Assembly: GCA_017429765.1 (NCBI GenBank)
Contig: JAFROJ010000056.1
Coordinates: forward strand, 62,001 to 126,000
From: Bacteroidales bacterium
GTDB lineage: Bacteria > Bacteroidota > Bacteroidia > Bacteroidales > UBA932
DNA: 64,000 nucleotides
Direction of reading: 5' to 3'
Shown here piece after piece: positions 7,861 to 15,723 of this stretch; within the stretch, counting starts at the first letter, position 1, and each line of letters begins with the position of its first letter. The translations under genes and the position numbers were made by a program. The notes under the pieces were generated by a model that was not told the origin of the DNA, did no database searches, and worked only from the letters and a program-made list of their open reading frames with translations.

Positions 7861-9117
7861 ATGCAAGATAAGAACGTCAGTCTCAATGATTTCGAGCAGT
7901 GCATCAAGTGCACGATCTGCACAGCTTACTGCCCTGTGGTCGCCGTTAACCCCAACTATCCCGGCCCGAAGCAGGCCGGTCCCGACGGGGAGAGGCTTCG
8001 CCTGAAGAACAAGTTCTTCTACGACGAGAACCTTAAGTATTGCATGAACTGCAAGCGGTGTGAGGTGGCCTGCCCTTCAGGGGTCAAGATCGCCGACATC
8101 ATCCAATCCGCGCGCAGACGCTTCTCCAGGGATATCCCGGACCTGAGGGACAGGATCCTGGCCAACACGGACTTCATGGGCAGATTCGCCCGCCCGGTCG
8201 CTCCTTTGGCCAACTCCCTGGTCTCCCTGGGCCCCGTCAAGGGGTTCATGGATGTCATGATGGACATCGACAAGAGCAAGACCTTCCCGAAATACCAGAG
8301 GAAGGGATTCGTGGGCTGGTTCAACAAGGTGGCGAGTCGCTCGCAAGACAACTATAAGAAGAAGGTCGCTTTCTTCCACGGCTGCTCCACCGAGTTCCAG
8401 CATCCCGAGGTCGGGGAGGCTTTCGTGAAGGTCCTTAACGCCATCGGCTACGGAGTGGAACTCATGGACGAGAAATGTTGCGGAGTGGCCATGATCGCCA
8501 ACGGGCTCTGGAATTCGGCAAGGCGTCACGCCGAGCATAACGTCAAGATATTCAAGGAGGTGGCCAAGGAGGGATTGCCGATCGTCTCGGTGTCCTCAAC
8601 TTGCGCCTTAACTATGAGGGACGAGTATCCCGATGTGCTTGAGGTCGACAATTCCGCCGTGAGGGACAGCATAACCCTTGTCGAGAAATTCCTTTTCGAG
8701 CTGATCGACTCCGGAGAGGTGAAGCTCGTCTTCAAGGAGGACTACCGGGCCAGGATCGCCTATCATGTCCCGTGTCACAACGAGAAGCTTGGCTGGGGAA
8801 TATTCACGAAAGCCTTGCTTGGCATGATCCCTGGCGTCTCCCTGACTGTACTGGATAGCAATTGCTGCGGGATGGCGGGGACTTACGGCTTCAAGAAGGA
8901 GAACCACGCTTATTCCAAGGAGATAGGCCGCCCGCTTTTCGAGAACATCAAATCCGTGGCTCCGGATTTCGTCTGCTGCGAGTGCGACACATGCAAGTGG
9001 CAGATCGAGATGTGCACCGGCTATCAGACCCTGAATCCCATCATCGTCCTCGCCCAGGCCCTTGACCTTGAGGACACCGCCGCGGCGAATGATGTCCCGG
9101 TTCCCCCTTGTTCCTGA
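7861..9117 (+). CDS. glpC: Anaerobic glycerol-3-phosphate dehydrogenase subunit C
   Basis: A 418-residue iron-sulfur protein that links GlpAB to the membrane and passes electrons to menaquinone. Seen: two [4Fe-4S] motifs, CIKCTICTAYCP near residue 16 and CMNCKRCEVACP near residue 61, then two cysteine-rich CCG domains, marked by KCCGVAM near residue 207, HVPCHNEKLG near 303 and SNCCGMAGTYGF near 337, and a final CCECDTCKWQIE. This ferredoxin plus double-CCG layout is shared with HdrD and GlcF, but the operon with glpA and glpB fixes the role. The segment 9118-9300 after it has no gene. Confidence 0.92.
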   Translation: MQDKNVSLNDFEQCIKCTICTAYCPVVAVNPNYPGPKQAGPDGERLRLKNKFFYDENLKYCMNCKRCEVACPSGVKIADIIQSARRRFSRDIPDLRDRILANTDFMGRFARPVAPLANSLVSLGPVKGFMDVMMDIDKSKTFPKYQRKGFVGWFNKVASRSQDNYKKKVAFFHGCSTEFQHPEVGEAFVKVLNAIGYGVELMDEKCCGVAMIANGLWNSARRHAEHNVKIFKEVAKEGLPIVSVSSTCALTMRDEYPDVLEVDNSAVRDSITLVEKFLFELIDSGEVKLVFKEDYRARIAYHVPCHNEKLGWGIFTKALLGMIPGVSLTVLDSNCCGMAGTYGFKKENHAYSKEIGRPLFENIKSVAPDFVCCECDTCKWQIEMCTGYQTLNPIIVLAQALDLEDTAAANDVPVPPCS

Positions 9118-9304
9118 AACTGTCCATTTTCAGAAACAATTCTCTTTTAACAGCTTGCGGTTCCCAACTGAAGCTGATAAAAGAAACCGGTCGCTGCCGC
9201 CGGGCTTGCGGTTCCTGTTTAAATCTTTAATCTGGAACGAGCAATAGTTGAAATACAGCTTGTTCCTGTTCCGGGTCGTATTCAGGAACGTCAATGTTTT
9301 TTAA

Positions 9305-9335
9305 TTGGGATATAGGATTTTTGTGTAATTTCGCG
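9305..9335 (+). promoter_or_regulatory. Candidate promoter for RNase P RNA (TTG-N18-TAATTTCGCG)
   Basis: TTG at 9305-9307, an 18-base AT-rich spacer, and TAATTTCGCG at 9326-9335. Transcription would begin near 9340, a few bases before the outer RNase P helix at 9346. Because the RNA's 5' end is structurally constrained, this is the best-anchored example in the window of the TAWWTTCGCG box acting as a -7 element. Confidence 0.55.
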
Positions 9336-9344
9336 TGACAAAAA

Positions 9345-9660
9345 CAGGTGGGGCGATCCGTCGCGCGTGGACGTCAGTTCATGTGAGGAAAGTCCGGACA
9401 GGGCAGGGCACCCTGCTGGGGAAATCCCAGATGGGAGTGATCTCATAACGCCGTAACAGAGAATAACCGCCTTCGGGCAAGGGTGAAAACGCGAGGTAAG
9501 AGCTCACGACGCCCGGTCGGTGACGGCCGGCGGGTACGACGCCAGGGCCTGCAAGACCAAATATACTGGCAGATGAGGGCTGCCCGCCCGATGCCAGGGG
9601 GTAGGTCGCGAAGATAAATGACGGATTTAAAAACAGAAACCGGCTTACGGCCCCACCTTT
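9345..9660 (+). ncRNA. rnpB: RNase P RNA (bacterial class A)
   Basis: Catalytic RNA that cleaves the 5' leader of pre-tRNAs. Seen: the universally conserved GAGGAAAGTCCGGACA core at 9385-9400, the downstream AACAGAGAATAACC-like segment (around 9455-9470), AGGGTGAAAACGCGAGGTAAGAGCTC as expected for P8/P9 to P10 (in pieces at 9480-9505), and GGGTAGGTCGCGAAG with the 3' conserved region before 9630. The ends pair: AGGTGGGGC at 9346-9354 with GCCCCACCT at 9650-9658. The pairing is followed at once by a T run, so this helix probably also serves as the terminator. About 315 nt, normal for the type. Confidence 0.93.
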
Positions 9661-9685
9661 TTATATTGTTAAAGCATGTTAGACC

Positions 9686-10456
9686 ATGAATAGGAAAGCG
9701 TTGACAATCATTGTGTTGGTAGCCATAGCCCTGCTCGCCTCGTCTTGCGCGCGGGCTAAGGTCAGGCAGTACAGGGTCAAGGTGGTGAAGGAGTTCCCTC
9801 ACGACGAGATGTCCTACACCCAGGGTCTTTTCTTCCAGGGGGACAAGATGATCGAGACAACCGGGCAGAAAGGGGAGTCGACTTTGAGACTCGTGGATCT
9901 TGCGACCGGAAAGGCCCTGAGGAAGCTTGATTTCGACCGGAAGTATTTCGTCGAGGGCTCGGTGGAGCTTGACGGCGACATATTCATCCTGACATGGCAG
10001 AACAAGGTGGCCTTCATCTACGACGCCAAGACCTTTGAATATAAGCAGACCTATAGCTATCCCCGGGAGGGCTGGGGGCTCACGACCGACGGGAAGAGCC
10101 TGATTGCCAGCGACGGCTCTGCCAGACTGTATTGGATGGATAAGAATTTCCGCCATCAGAAGTCGTTGATTGTCAAGATGAACGGAAGGCCTATCAACCA
10201 GCTTAACGAGCTTGAGTGGATCGACGGGAAGATCTGGGCCAACGTCTACATGACGGACATGATCCTCATCATCAACCCCGGGACAGGGGAGGTGGAGGCC
10301 ACTGTCGACTGCACCGGTCTCCTTCCGAGTCACCTCCGCGACGAGTACACCGACGTCCTCAACGGGATCGCCTACGATCCCGCCACCAAGAAAATCTATC
10401 TGACCGGGAAATATTGGAAACGCCTGTACGAGATAGAGCTCGTCGAGAAAAAATAA
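9686..10456 (+). CDS. Glutaminyl-peptide cyclotransferase (glutamine cyclotransferase family), lipoprotein
   Basis: A 256-residue envelope protein. Family (PF05096): a five-bladed beta-propeller cyclising N-terminal glutamine to pyroglutamate, related to plant-type QC. Seen: lipoprotein signal ending LLASSC with Cys at about residue 20; then FPHDEMSYTQGLFFQGD, where the family shows 'HD..aFTQGL.F'; GQKGESTLR; ILTWQNKVAFIYD; GWGLTTDGKSLIASDGSARL (split), matching 'GWGLT.DG..L..SDG'; INQLNELEWIDGKIWANVY and LNGIAYDP near the end. These are the family's characteristic motifs. It lies 25 bases after RNase P RNA and immediately before the TPP-controlled leader. Confidence 0.85.
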   Translation: MNRKALTIIVLVAIALLASSCARAKVRQYRVKVVKEFPHDEMSYTQGLFFQGDKMIETTGQKGESTLRLVDLATGKALRKLDFDRKYFVEGSVELDGDIFILTWQNKVAFIYDAKTFEYKQTYSYPREGWGLTTDGKSLIASDGSARLYWMDKNFRHQKSLIVKMNGRPINQLNELEWIDGKIWANVYMTDMILIINPGTGEVEATVDCTGLLPSHLRDEYTDVLNGIAYDPATKKIYLTGKYWKRLYEIELVEKK

Positions 10457-10457
10457 C

Positions 10458-10467
10458 TATATTCGCG
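10458..10467 (+). promoter_or_regulatory. Candidate -7 box (TATATTCGCG) for the TPP leader
   Basis: TATATTCGCG directly after the stop of the cyclotransferase gene and about five bases before the TPP aptamer begins. A start site near 10470 would give a leader that opens with the aptamer. I see no clear TTG at the matching upstream distance, so the -33 element is weak or absent. Confidence 0.4.
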
Positions 10468-10471
10468 TAAG

Positions 10472-10560
10472 AATAAGCGGGGGTACCGGGCGAGACCCGT
10501 CCGGTTGAGATCATACCCATAGAACCTGACGCGGGTGATGCCGCCGTAGGGAAGCGTAAT
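10472..10560 (+). promoter_or_regulatory. TPP (thiamine pyrophosphate) riboswitch aptamer
   Basis: The conserved THI-box elements are all present in order: GGGGGTACC at 10479-10487, the pyrimidine-sensing TTGAGATCATACCC (10505-10518, usual form CTGAGA..ATACCC), AGAACCTGA (10521-10529), and GTGATGCCGCCGTAGGGAAGCG (10534-10555, split here), which matches the usual 'TAATGCCAGCGTAGGGAA'. A P1 helix can be drawn between TAAGC (10474-10478) and GCGTA (10554-10558) with one mismatch. It lies upstream of a TonB-dependent receptor, the arrangement known for thiamine-uptake receptors in Bacteroidota. TPP binding should lower expression of the receptor. Confidence 0.93.
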
Positions 10561-10584
10561 CTCACAGCGCCGGTGTGGCGTCCC

Positions 10585-10621
10585 CTCGCATTGATATTAC
10601 CAAAATATGATGCGAGTTTTT
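10585..10621 (+). terminator. Terminator-like hairpin overlapping the start codon; probable riboswitch expression platform
   Basis: CTCGCAT at 10585-10591 is the exact complement of ATGCGAG at 10610-10616, with an 18-base loop, followed directly by TTTTTG. The 3' arm contains the second ATG of the receptor gene and the first ATG (10607) lies in the loop edge. The stem could stop transcription, hide the start codon, or both. TCCC at 10581-10584, just before the 5' arm, could instead pair with the aptamer's GGGA (10548-10551), giving an alternative fold. This pairing logic is inference. Confidence 0.5.
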
Positions 10622-13000
10622 GTTTTATCGGCGGCGATCGCCGCTTTGGCTCTTCAGGCCACTTCTGTCCAGGCCCAGGAACAATCCGACACGACAAGGG
10701 CCGAGGCTCTGGAAGCGTCTCTTGTCCGGGCTGTGAGGGCCCCGAAAGACGCCCCGTTCGCGGTCTCTAACGTGGACCGTTCTTTCTTGAGCGATTTCTC
10801 GATCAGCGGCAAGGAGATTCCCTTCCTTTTGTCCAACACTCCCGGTGTGCTGTCATGGAGCGAGAACGGTGTCGGCACCGGGACCACTTACATGAGAATC
10901 AGAGGCGCGGGGGATTCAAGGATCAACGTCACCATCGACGGGGTGCCTCTCAACTCGCCTGAGGACCAGGCCGTGTTCTGGGCCAACATGAACAGCTATT
11001 CCTCCTTCCTTGAAAGTGTCCAGATCCAGAGGGGAGTGGGAACCTCCACTAACGGCGACGGCGCCTTCGGTGGAAGCGTCGCCCTGCGTACCAAGGCGCT
11101 CTCCTACGACCCGAGTGTCACTCTTGACGCCTCGTACGGCAGTTTCAACACCCGTGTCGCCGGCGCCTCCGTCTCGACCGGATTGCTCTGGAACCACCTC
11201 TCGGCGGACGCCGTTTTCCACACGACGGGCACGGACGGCTACATCCACGGCACGGACGGGAACTCTGGCTCATGGTACGGCGGATTGACCTGGCTAGGGA
11301 GAGGTTTCATGTTGAAATACAGGAATATAGGTAATTATGAGCGGACCGGGCAGGCCTGGAACGGCGTGACCGCCGGTGACAATGACTACAGCCTCATGGA
11401 CGGCTGCTACGACGACGGCTCATGGTCCTACACGACTAAGACCGGCATAAAGACCTATAAGGACTTGTACGAGAAAGGGCTCGGCCGTTACAACAGCCTG
11501 TACGAGAGGCTGGTGAAAGACCAGGACGGGCTGTTCCGGACAGACGCTTCCGGGAATTACCAGACAGAGCGGTACACCATGGCCGACGGAAGCCTCTGGC
11601 CCAGGACCACCGACAACTTCTGGCAGGACCACAATATCCTCTCCGCCGCTTTCGGGTTAGGGGAAAAGTGGGACGCCAATCTTTCCCTCCACTACACCCA
11701 CGGTCACGGCTATTACGAGGAGTTCCGGCCTGACAACAAGCCGAAGAAGTTCGGACTTAATTACCCGGGGGTGAAAAGGACCGATTTCGTCCGGCGCAAG
11801 GGGCTGTCCCAGGACACTTACGGGACAGTCGGAAGCGTCCGCTACAGTGATGATTCCTGGGAGGTGACCGGCGGTTTCTCGCTTCAGGACTTCGCGGGCG
11901 ACCATTACGGCTACCTCACCTACATCAAGGACCAGGGAATGGCTGACCGGTTCCTTTCCCGCGGGCCTTACCAATACTATGACTCGGACGCCTCAAAATT
12001 CGACGGGAGCGTCTACCTGAAGGCCACATATTCATTCAATGACGCCTGGCGAGCCTTCGGTGATGTCCAATACCGCCATGTCCGTTACAAGACCGGTGGG
12101 ATTAACGACAAGTTTTACGAGGAGGGCGGGATCTGGCACAACCAGACTCTCGACATAGACGAGGCTTACGATTTCCTCAATCCCAAGTTCGGGGTGAGTT
12201 GGGTGAAAGGCCTTGGACACGCCTACGCGTCGGCGGCCGTCAGCCACAGGGAGCCGCAGAGGGATAACTTCACGGACAACTACAAGTATCCCTTCCCAAC
12301 GTCAGAGATGGTAATTGATTACGAGGCCGGTTACAACTGTTCAACGAGGCTTTTCCAGGCCGGTGTTAACCTCTATTTCATGGACTACGACAACCAACTT
12401 GTCCAGACCGGTGAGCTAAGCGAGATAGGGGAGCCTTTAACCACCAACATCAAAGACTCGTACCGCGCGGGTGTGGAGCTGACAGGGGCTGTGAAAGTGT
12501 TCCCGTCTTTGTCTCTCGAGGGCAACGCCGCCTTGAGCGTCAACAAGCTGAAAGATTTCACGGAGATGGCCAGCGTCGATTGGGATGACTCCTTCCGGCC
12601 TATCCACCATGACGACACTCCGTTGGCTTTCTCTCCCTCGGCGATTCTCAATGGTTTCGCGAGGTTCAGCCATTCCGGCTTCGAGGCCGTATGGCACACG
12701 AACTATGTCTCCAGGCAATATCTTGACAACACCGGGAACCTGGACCGGTCCCTTCCGGCCTACTCTTTCTCGGACATCAGCCTTTCCTACAACATGAGCC
12801 TTCCCGGACTGCTGGTCAAAGACCTGAGACTCACTCTCTCGATGGGGAATGTCTTCAACGCGAGACGCGCCACCAGCGGTTGGGTGTATTCCTCGATCCT
12901 CGACGGGTACAACCATCCGGATTCCGACAGATATTACCAGATCGGCTTCATCCCGACGGCAGGGAGGACGCTTATGGGAGGAATCTCCATCAAGTTCTGA
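10607..13000 (+). CDS. TonB-dependent outer-membrane receptor under TPP riboswitch control (probable thiamine uptake)
   Basis: A 797-residue receptor: signal peptide to about residue 22 (LALQATSVQAQ), N-terminal plug with SGKEIPFLLSNTPGVLSWSENG, MRIRGAGDSRINVTIDGVPLN (split) and SVQIQRGVGTSTNGDGAFGG, then a 22-strand-type beta barrel ending in an aromatic-rich strand GGISIKF. The plug contains the canonical 'R..G.....v.iDGvPln' pattern. Ligand is inferred from the riboswitch: TPP-regulated receptors in Bacteroidota import thiamine or its precursors. The usual partners, a PnuT permease and thiamine pyrophosphokinase, do not follow; the next gene is a CNNM/CBS protein with its own promoter. ATG 10607 and ATG 10610 are both possible starts. 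Confidence 0.85.
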   Translation: MMRVFVLSAAIAALALQATSVQAQEQSDTTRAEALEASLVRAVRAPKDAPFAVSNVDRSFLSDFSISGKEIPFLLSNTPGVLSWSENGVGTGTTYMRIRGAGDSRINVTIDGVPLNSPEDQAVFWANMNSYSSFLESVQIQRGVGTSTNGDGAFGGSVALRTKALSYDPSVTLDASYGSFNTRVAGASVSTGLLWNHLSADAVFHTTGTDGYIHGTDGNSGSWYGGLTWLGRGFMLKYRNIGNYERTGQAWNGVTAGDNDYSLMDGCYDDGSWSYTTKTGIKTYKDLYEKGLGRYNSLYERLVKDQDGLFRTDASGNYQTERYTMADGSLWPRTTDNFWQDHNILSAAFGLGEKWDANLSLHYTHGHGYYEEFRPDNKPKKFGLNYPGVKRTDFVRRKGLSQDTYGTVGSVRYSDDSWEVTGGFSLQDFAGDHYGYLTYIKDQGMADRFLSRGPYQYYDSDASKFDGSVYLKATYSFNDAWRAFGDVQYRHVRYKTGGINDKFYEEGGIWHNQTLDIDEAYDFLNPKFGVSWVKGLGHAYASAAVSHREPQRDNFTDNYKYPFPTSEMVIDYEAGYNCSTRLFQAGVNLYFMDYDNQLVQTGELSEIGEPLTTNIKDSYRAGVELTGAVKVFPSLSLEGNAALSVNKLKDFTEMASVDWDDSFRPIHHDDTPLAFSPSAILNGFARFSHSGFEAVWHTNYVSRQYLDNTGNLDRSLPAYSFSDISLSYNMSLPGLLVKDLRLTLSMGNVFNARRATSGWVYSSILDGYNHPDSDRYYQIGFIPTAGRTLMGGISIKF

Positions 13001-13009
13001 CATTTATCA

Positions 13010-13043
13010 TTGGCACATTCCTTTAATTAATGCTATATTCGCG
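13010..13043 (+). promoter_or_regulatory. Candidate promoter for the CNNM/CBS gene (TTG-N21-TATATTCGCG)
   Basis: TTG at 13010-13012, 21 bases, then TATATTCGCG at 13034-13043, sixteen bases before the ATG at 13059. It rules out upstream in-frame starts for this gene and uses the same -7 variant as the RNase P and TPP leaders. Confidence 0.5.
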
Positions 13044-13058
13044 TGTTATTTAGTGAAT

Positions 13059-14129
13059 ATGCCATTGCTGCTGACATTCCTTCTCGGGACTCTCGTCATA
13101 TCCTTCCTGTGCTCGATACTGGAGGCGACACTCATGTCGACCCCTCTGTCTTTTATCACCATGAGGAAGGAGCAGGGTTACAAGCTCGCCGACAAGTTCC
13201 TGGCGTACAAGACGGACACCGAGAAGCCTCTCGCCGCCATCCTCTCCCTGAACACGATAGCCAACACGATCGGCGCGGCCGGAGTGGGAAGGCAGGCGAC
13301 CATCCTCTTCGGCAGCACCTGGTTCGGGATCATCTCGGCGATAACCACCCTCCTGATCCTGATCTTCGCGGAGATAGTCCCGAAGACTATCGGCTCCTCT
13401 TATTGGAAACACCTGATGGGTTTCACGACCCGCGTGATCTCCTTCCTGATCGTGATTCTCTATCCCCTGGTGCTTCTGGTCAGCGTGATAGCCAGAGCCC
13501 TGTCCAAAGACGAGGACGAGGCGTCGGTCAGCAGGGAAGAGGTGACAGCGATGGCGAATATCGGCGTGGAGGAGGGAGTGATCGACTCCGACGAGAACAA
13601 GGTCATCCAAAACATCATGAAGCTGGACAACGTCCAGGCCTACGAGGCAATGACCCCCAGGATCGTGACGATGACAGCCCAGGAGAACATGACCTTGAAG
13701 AACTTCTACAAGAACGAGCAATATCTCCATTATTCCCGTATCCCTGTCTACGGCGACTCTCCTGAATATATCACCGGCTACATACTCCTTTCCGACGCCC
13801 TTGAGGGCCTCGCGGACGACGAGTTTGACAAGAGGCTCAAGGAGATCAAGCGGCCGATCTCCTATTTCAACGAGGAGGAGTCCCTGAGCACCGTCTGGGA
13901 GGAATTGCTGAAGAAGCGTGAGCAGATGGCCCTGATCATCGATGAATACGGATGCTTCCAGGGAATAGTGACCCTCGAGGACATCATCGAGACCATCTTG
14001 GGTCTTGAGATCATCGACGAGAACGACCAGGCGATCGACATGCAACAATTCGCCCGCGAGCGCTGGGAGCGCCGTCAGAAACGCTTCCGCGCCATCAATC
14101 TTCCCAAGGAAGAGGAGACAAAAGACTAA
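13059..14129 (+). CDS. CNNM/CBS-domain membrane protein (hemolysin C / CorB-like family)
   Basis: A 356-residue inner-membrane protein. Family: CNNM (DUF21) proteins with a paired CBS (Bateman) module, implicated in Mg2+ or Co2+ transport and resistance. Seen: four hydrophobic stretches in the first 150 residues (LLLTFLLGTLVISFLCSIL; the region around NTIANTIGAAGVG; a segment after FGSTWFGIIS; VISFLIVILYPLVLLVSVIA in pieces), the family's EIVPKTIG motif, then CBS domains with AMTPRIVTMT and EYGCFQGIVTLEDIIETILG. It ends soon after the CBS pair and so lacks the C-terminal CorC_HlyC domain of longer paralogues. Upstream open frame lies inside the receptor gene; the promoter at 13010-13043 supports ATG 13059. 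Confidence 0.85.
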   Translation: MPLLLTFLLGTLVISFLCSILEATLMSTPLSFITMRKEQGYKLADKFLAYKTDTEKPLAAILSLNTIANTIGAAGVGRQATILFGSTWFGIISAITTLLILIFAEIVPKTIGSSYWKHLMGFTTRVISFLIVILYPLVLLVSVIARALSKDEDEASVSREEVTAMANIGVEEGVIDSDENKVIQNIMKLDNVQAYEAMTPRIVTMTAQENMTLKNFYKNEQYLHYSRIPVYGDSPEYITGYILLSDALEGLADDEFDKRLKEIKRPISYFNEEESLSTVWEELLKKREQMALIIDEYGCFQGIVTLEDIIETILGLEIIDENDQAIDMQQFARERWERRQKRFRAINLPKEEETKD

Positions 14130-15559
14130 TCGGTCACAGTCACGCTGCCCAACTTGTATCTTTTGTGACCGTCGTCCCCGCCGTAGGGGAGGGCGATCGT
14201 CGGGGTGCCGTAGGCGTTCCCGACCGAGAAGAATATGTCGAACTTCCCTGTGGGGCAGACCCTGGCGAACGTGCCGAAATCGTTGACGGCCGCCTTCGCC
14301 ACAGTGAACTCCACATCCCTGTGGACAGGAAATCCCTCGCCCGGTTTATCAACAGCCAAATCTTTGACGTTCAGCCCAGTGTCGACAAGCACGGCTACTA
14401 TCCCGCCCTTCTTGTTCTTGATGGTGTAGCAGGGATAACCTCCCCCGTAGCAAGGGGCGACTCCCTCGTTCTTCCATTCCGCGGTGATGTGGAAGGACTC
14501 GTTCTTCCTGATTGTCTCGGGCCAGGTGACCTCCTTGAGATTGAGGCGGTACCCGATCCTGCGGTTGATCCTCTCGATGATGTCCCTGTTGGCCTCAAGC
14601 TCTTCCCGAGGCCACCAGTGGATGGAGAGCAGGGAGGCGTGATAGTCCTCCACGGCCTTGAGCAGCAACTCTTTGTCCCACGCCCCACGCCCCACGCTGC
14701 CCCCGTAATGCTCGTGCTCCAGGATAACCGGAACGGCGGGCCAGAAGAGTTGGGCCATACCGGCGTGGAACCAACTGTTAGGCCAAGGCTGGACGAGGAT
14801 GCTGTCGTCCTTGATTGTCACGCCTTTCTCCCGGGCGTAGTCGGTGATCTCGAATCTGGCCCTTCGGTCGTCGTGACCGGGGAAGTCGTCCGAGATGCAG
14901 AGTTGGGTCTTCTTGAAATGCCGGGTGTAGATGTCGATGTATTTCCTCTGTGTCTCGAAACCCCACGACTTGCCGTGGACAGGTGTTGTCAGGACCGTGT
15001 GGCCCTCGCCCCACATCCCGTAGAGGCCTATGGCGAAGAAAGAGACGGCCGGATCCCCGTCATATCTCTCGGCCATCACCTCCACGAGCCTCTCCACCTC
15101 CGCGAGATAGATAGGATCGTCGTAGTCCGGCTCAAGGAAGCCGTTGACCTCGTAGCACTTGGCCCCCTCGTCGAAGACCCACTGGGGAGTTCCCTGGCGT
15201 GTCCAGTTCTCGGTTCCGGAGATGCAGAACGCGATCTGCTTCCCGGTCTGGATCCACCTTTGCGCCGGAGTGTCTATGATGTCCCAGTTGTACTTGCCTT
15301 TCTCGGGTTCCAGGAAGGCCCAAGGGAGGCGGAGAAAGACTGTCCCGACGCCCGGAAACTCCTCCACCGTGTCCTCCGGGGCCAGCTTGGAGCCATAGTT
15401 GTCCAGCACGTTCGAATAGTAATAAAGCATCCAGCCCATCCCGGGATTGACAAGGGCCTGCCCGTTGTCCACCGGTTTGACGGTGGTGGTCTGGGCAAAG
15501 GATGTCGCGGCGCCTAAAATCGCGGCCGCGGCCAGGACAGTAGCGATGATCGGTCTCAT
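14126..15559 (-). CDS. Secreted DUF4832-containing TIM-barrel protein (glycosidase-like)
   Basis: A 477-residue exported protein: signal peptide MRPIIATVLAAAAILGAATSFAQ (in pieces, cleavage after about residue 23). The N-terminal 330 residues look like a beta-galactosidase-type TIM barrel: NPGMGWMLYYYSN, VFLRLPWAFLEPEKGKYNWD, the strand-end PAVSFFAIGLYGMWGEGH with a glutamate where family-A barrels place the acid/base, and VILEHEHYGG later. The last 130 residues (NLKEVTWPETIRKNESFHITA, WKNEGVAPCYGGG) match DUF4832, an Ig-like domain. Substrate unknown. It stands alone between oppositely oriented genes and overlaps the CNNM stop tail-to-tail by four bases (CTAA). No clear promoter box was seen upstream. 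Confidence 0.75.
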   Translation of the reverse strand: MRPIIATVLAAAAILGAATSFAQTTTVKPVDNGQALVNPGMGWMLYYYSNVLDNYGSKLAPEDTVEEFPGVGTVFLRLPWAFLEPEKGKYNWDIIDTPAQRWIQTGKQIAFCISGTENWTRQGTPQWVFDEGAKCYEVNGFLEPDYDDPIYLAEVERLVEVMAERYDGDPAVSFFAIGLYGMWGEGHTVLTTPVHGKSWGFETQRKYIDIYTRHFKKTQLCISDDFPGHDDRRARFEITDYAREKGVTIKDDSILVQPWPNSWFHAGMAQLFWPAVPVILEHEHYGGSVGRGAWDKELLLKAVEDYHASLLSIHWWPREELEANRDIIERINRRIGYRLNLKEVTWPETIRKNESFHITAEWKNEGVAPCYGGGYPCYTIKNKKGGIVAVLVDTGLNVKDLAVDKPGEGFPVHRDVEFTVAKAAVNDFGTFARVCPTGKFDIFFSVGNAYGTPTIALPYGGDDGHKRYKLGSVTVTD

Positions 15560-15671
15560 TCTTTCAGAAGTTGTTTATTCTACTTACCTCACTGATAAAC
15601 AGTGGCAAGTTACTGAAATTATCATGGATCAGCAACATCGAAGAGATAATACTCGCTCAGGATGTTCCGCT

Positions 15672-15702
15672 TTTGATTTACAGTATTAAATAATTATATT
15701 TG
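15672..15702 (+). promoter_or_regulatory. Consensus Bacteroidota promoter for the GLPGLI operon
   Basis: TTTG at 15672-15675, exactly 19 bases, then TATATTTG at 15695-15702: a full match to TTTG-N19-TAnnTTTG. Transcription would begin near 15708, about 15 bases before ATG 15724. This also excludes the in-frame TTG at 15700 as the start, since it lies inside the box. Confidence 0.75.
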
Positions 15703-15723
15703 ATTCCTGAAAACTTATGTGAG

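Noticed and set aside
9062..9247. A 61-codon open frame spanning the end of glpC
   Set aside because: Starts inside glpC in another frame; residues after 9118 show no recognisable pattern.
13050..14048. A 332-codon minus-strand open frame opposite the CNNM/CBS gene
   Set aside because: Shadow; the plus frame contains membrane helices and CBS motifs and has a promoter.
14165..15517. A 450-codon plus-strand open frame opposite the DUF4832 gene
   Set aside because: Composition (Asp, Val, Leu, Gly rich without motifs) is that of an antisense shadow; the minus frame has signal peptide and domain pattern.
15588..15606. CACTG-ATAAA-CAGTG hairpin upstream of the DUF4832 gene
   Set aside because: Only five base pairs, no T run and no link to a start codon; could be chance.
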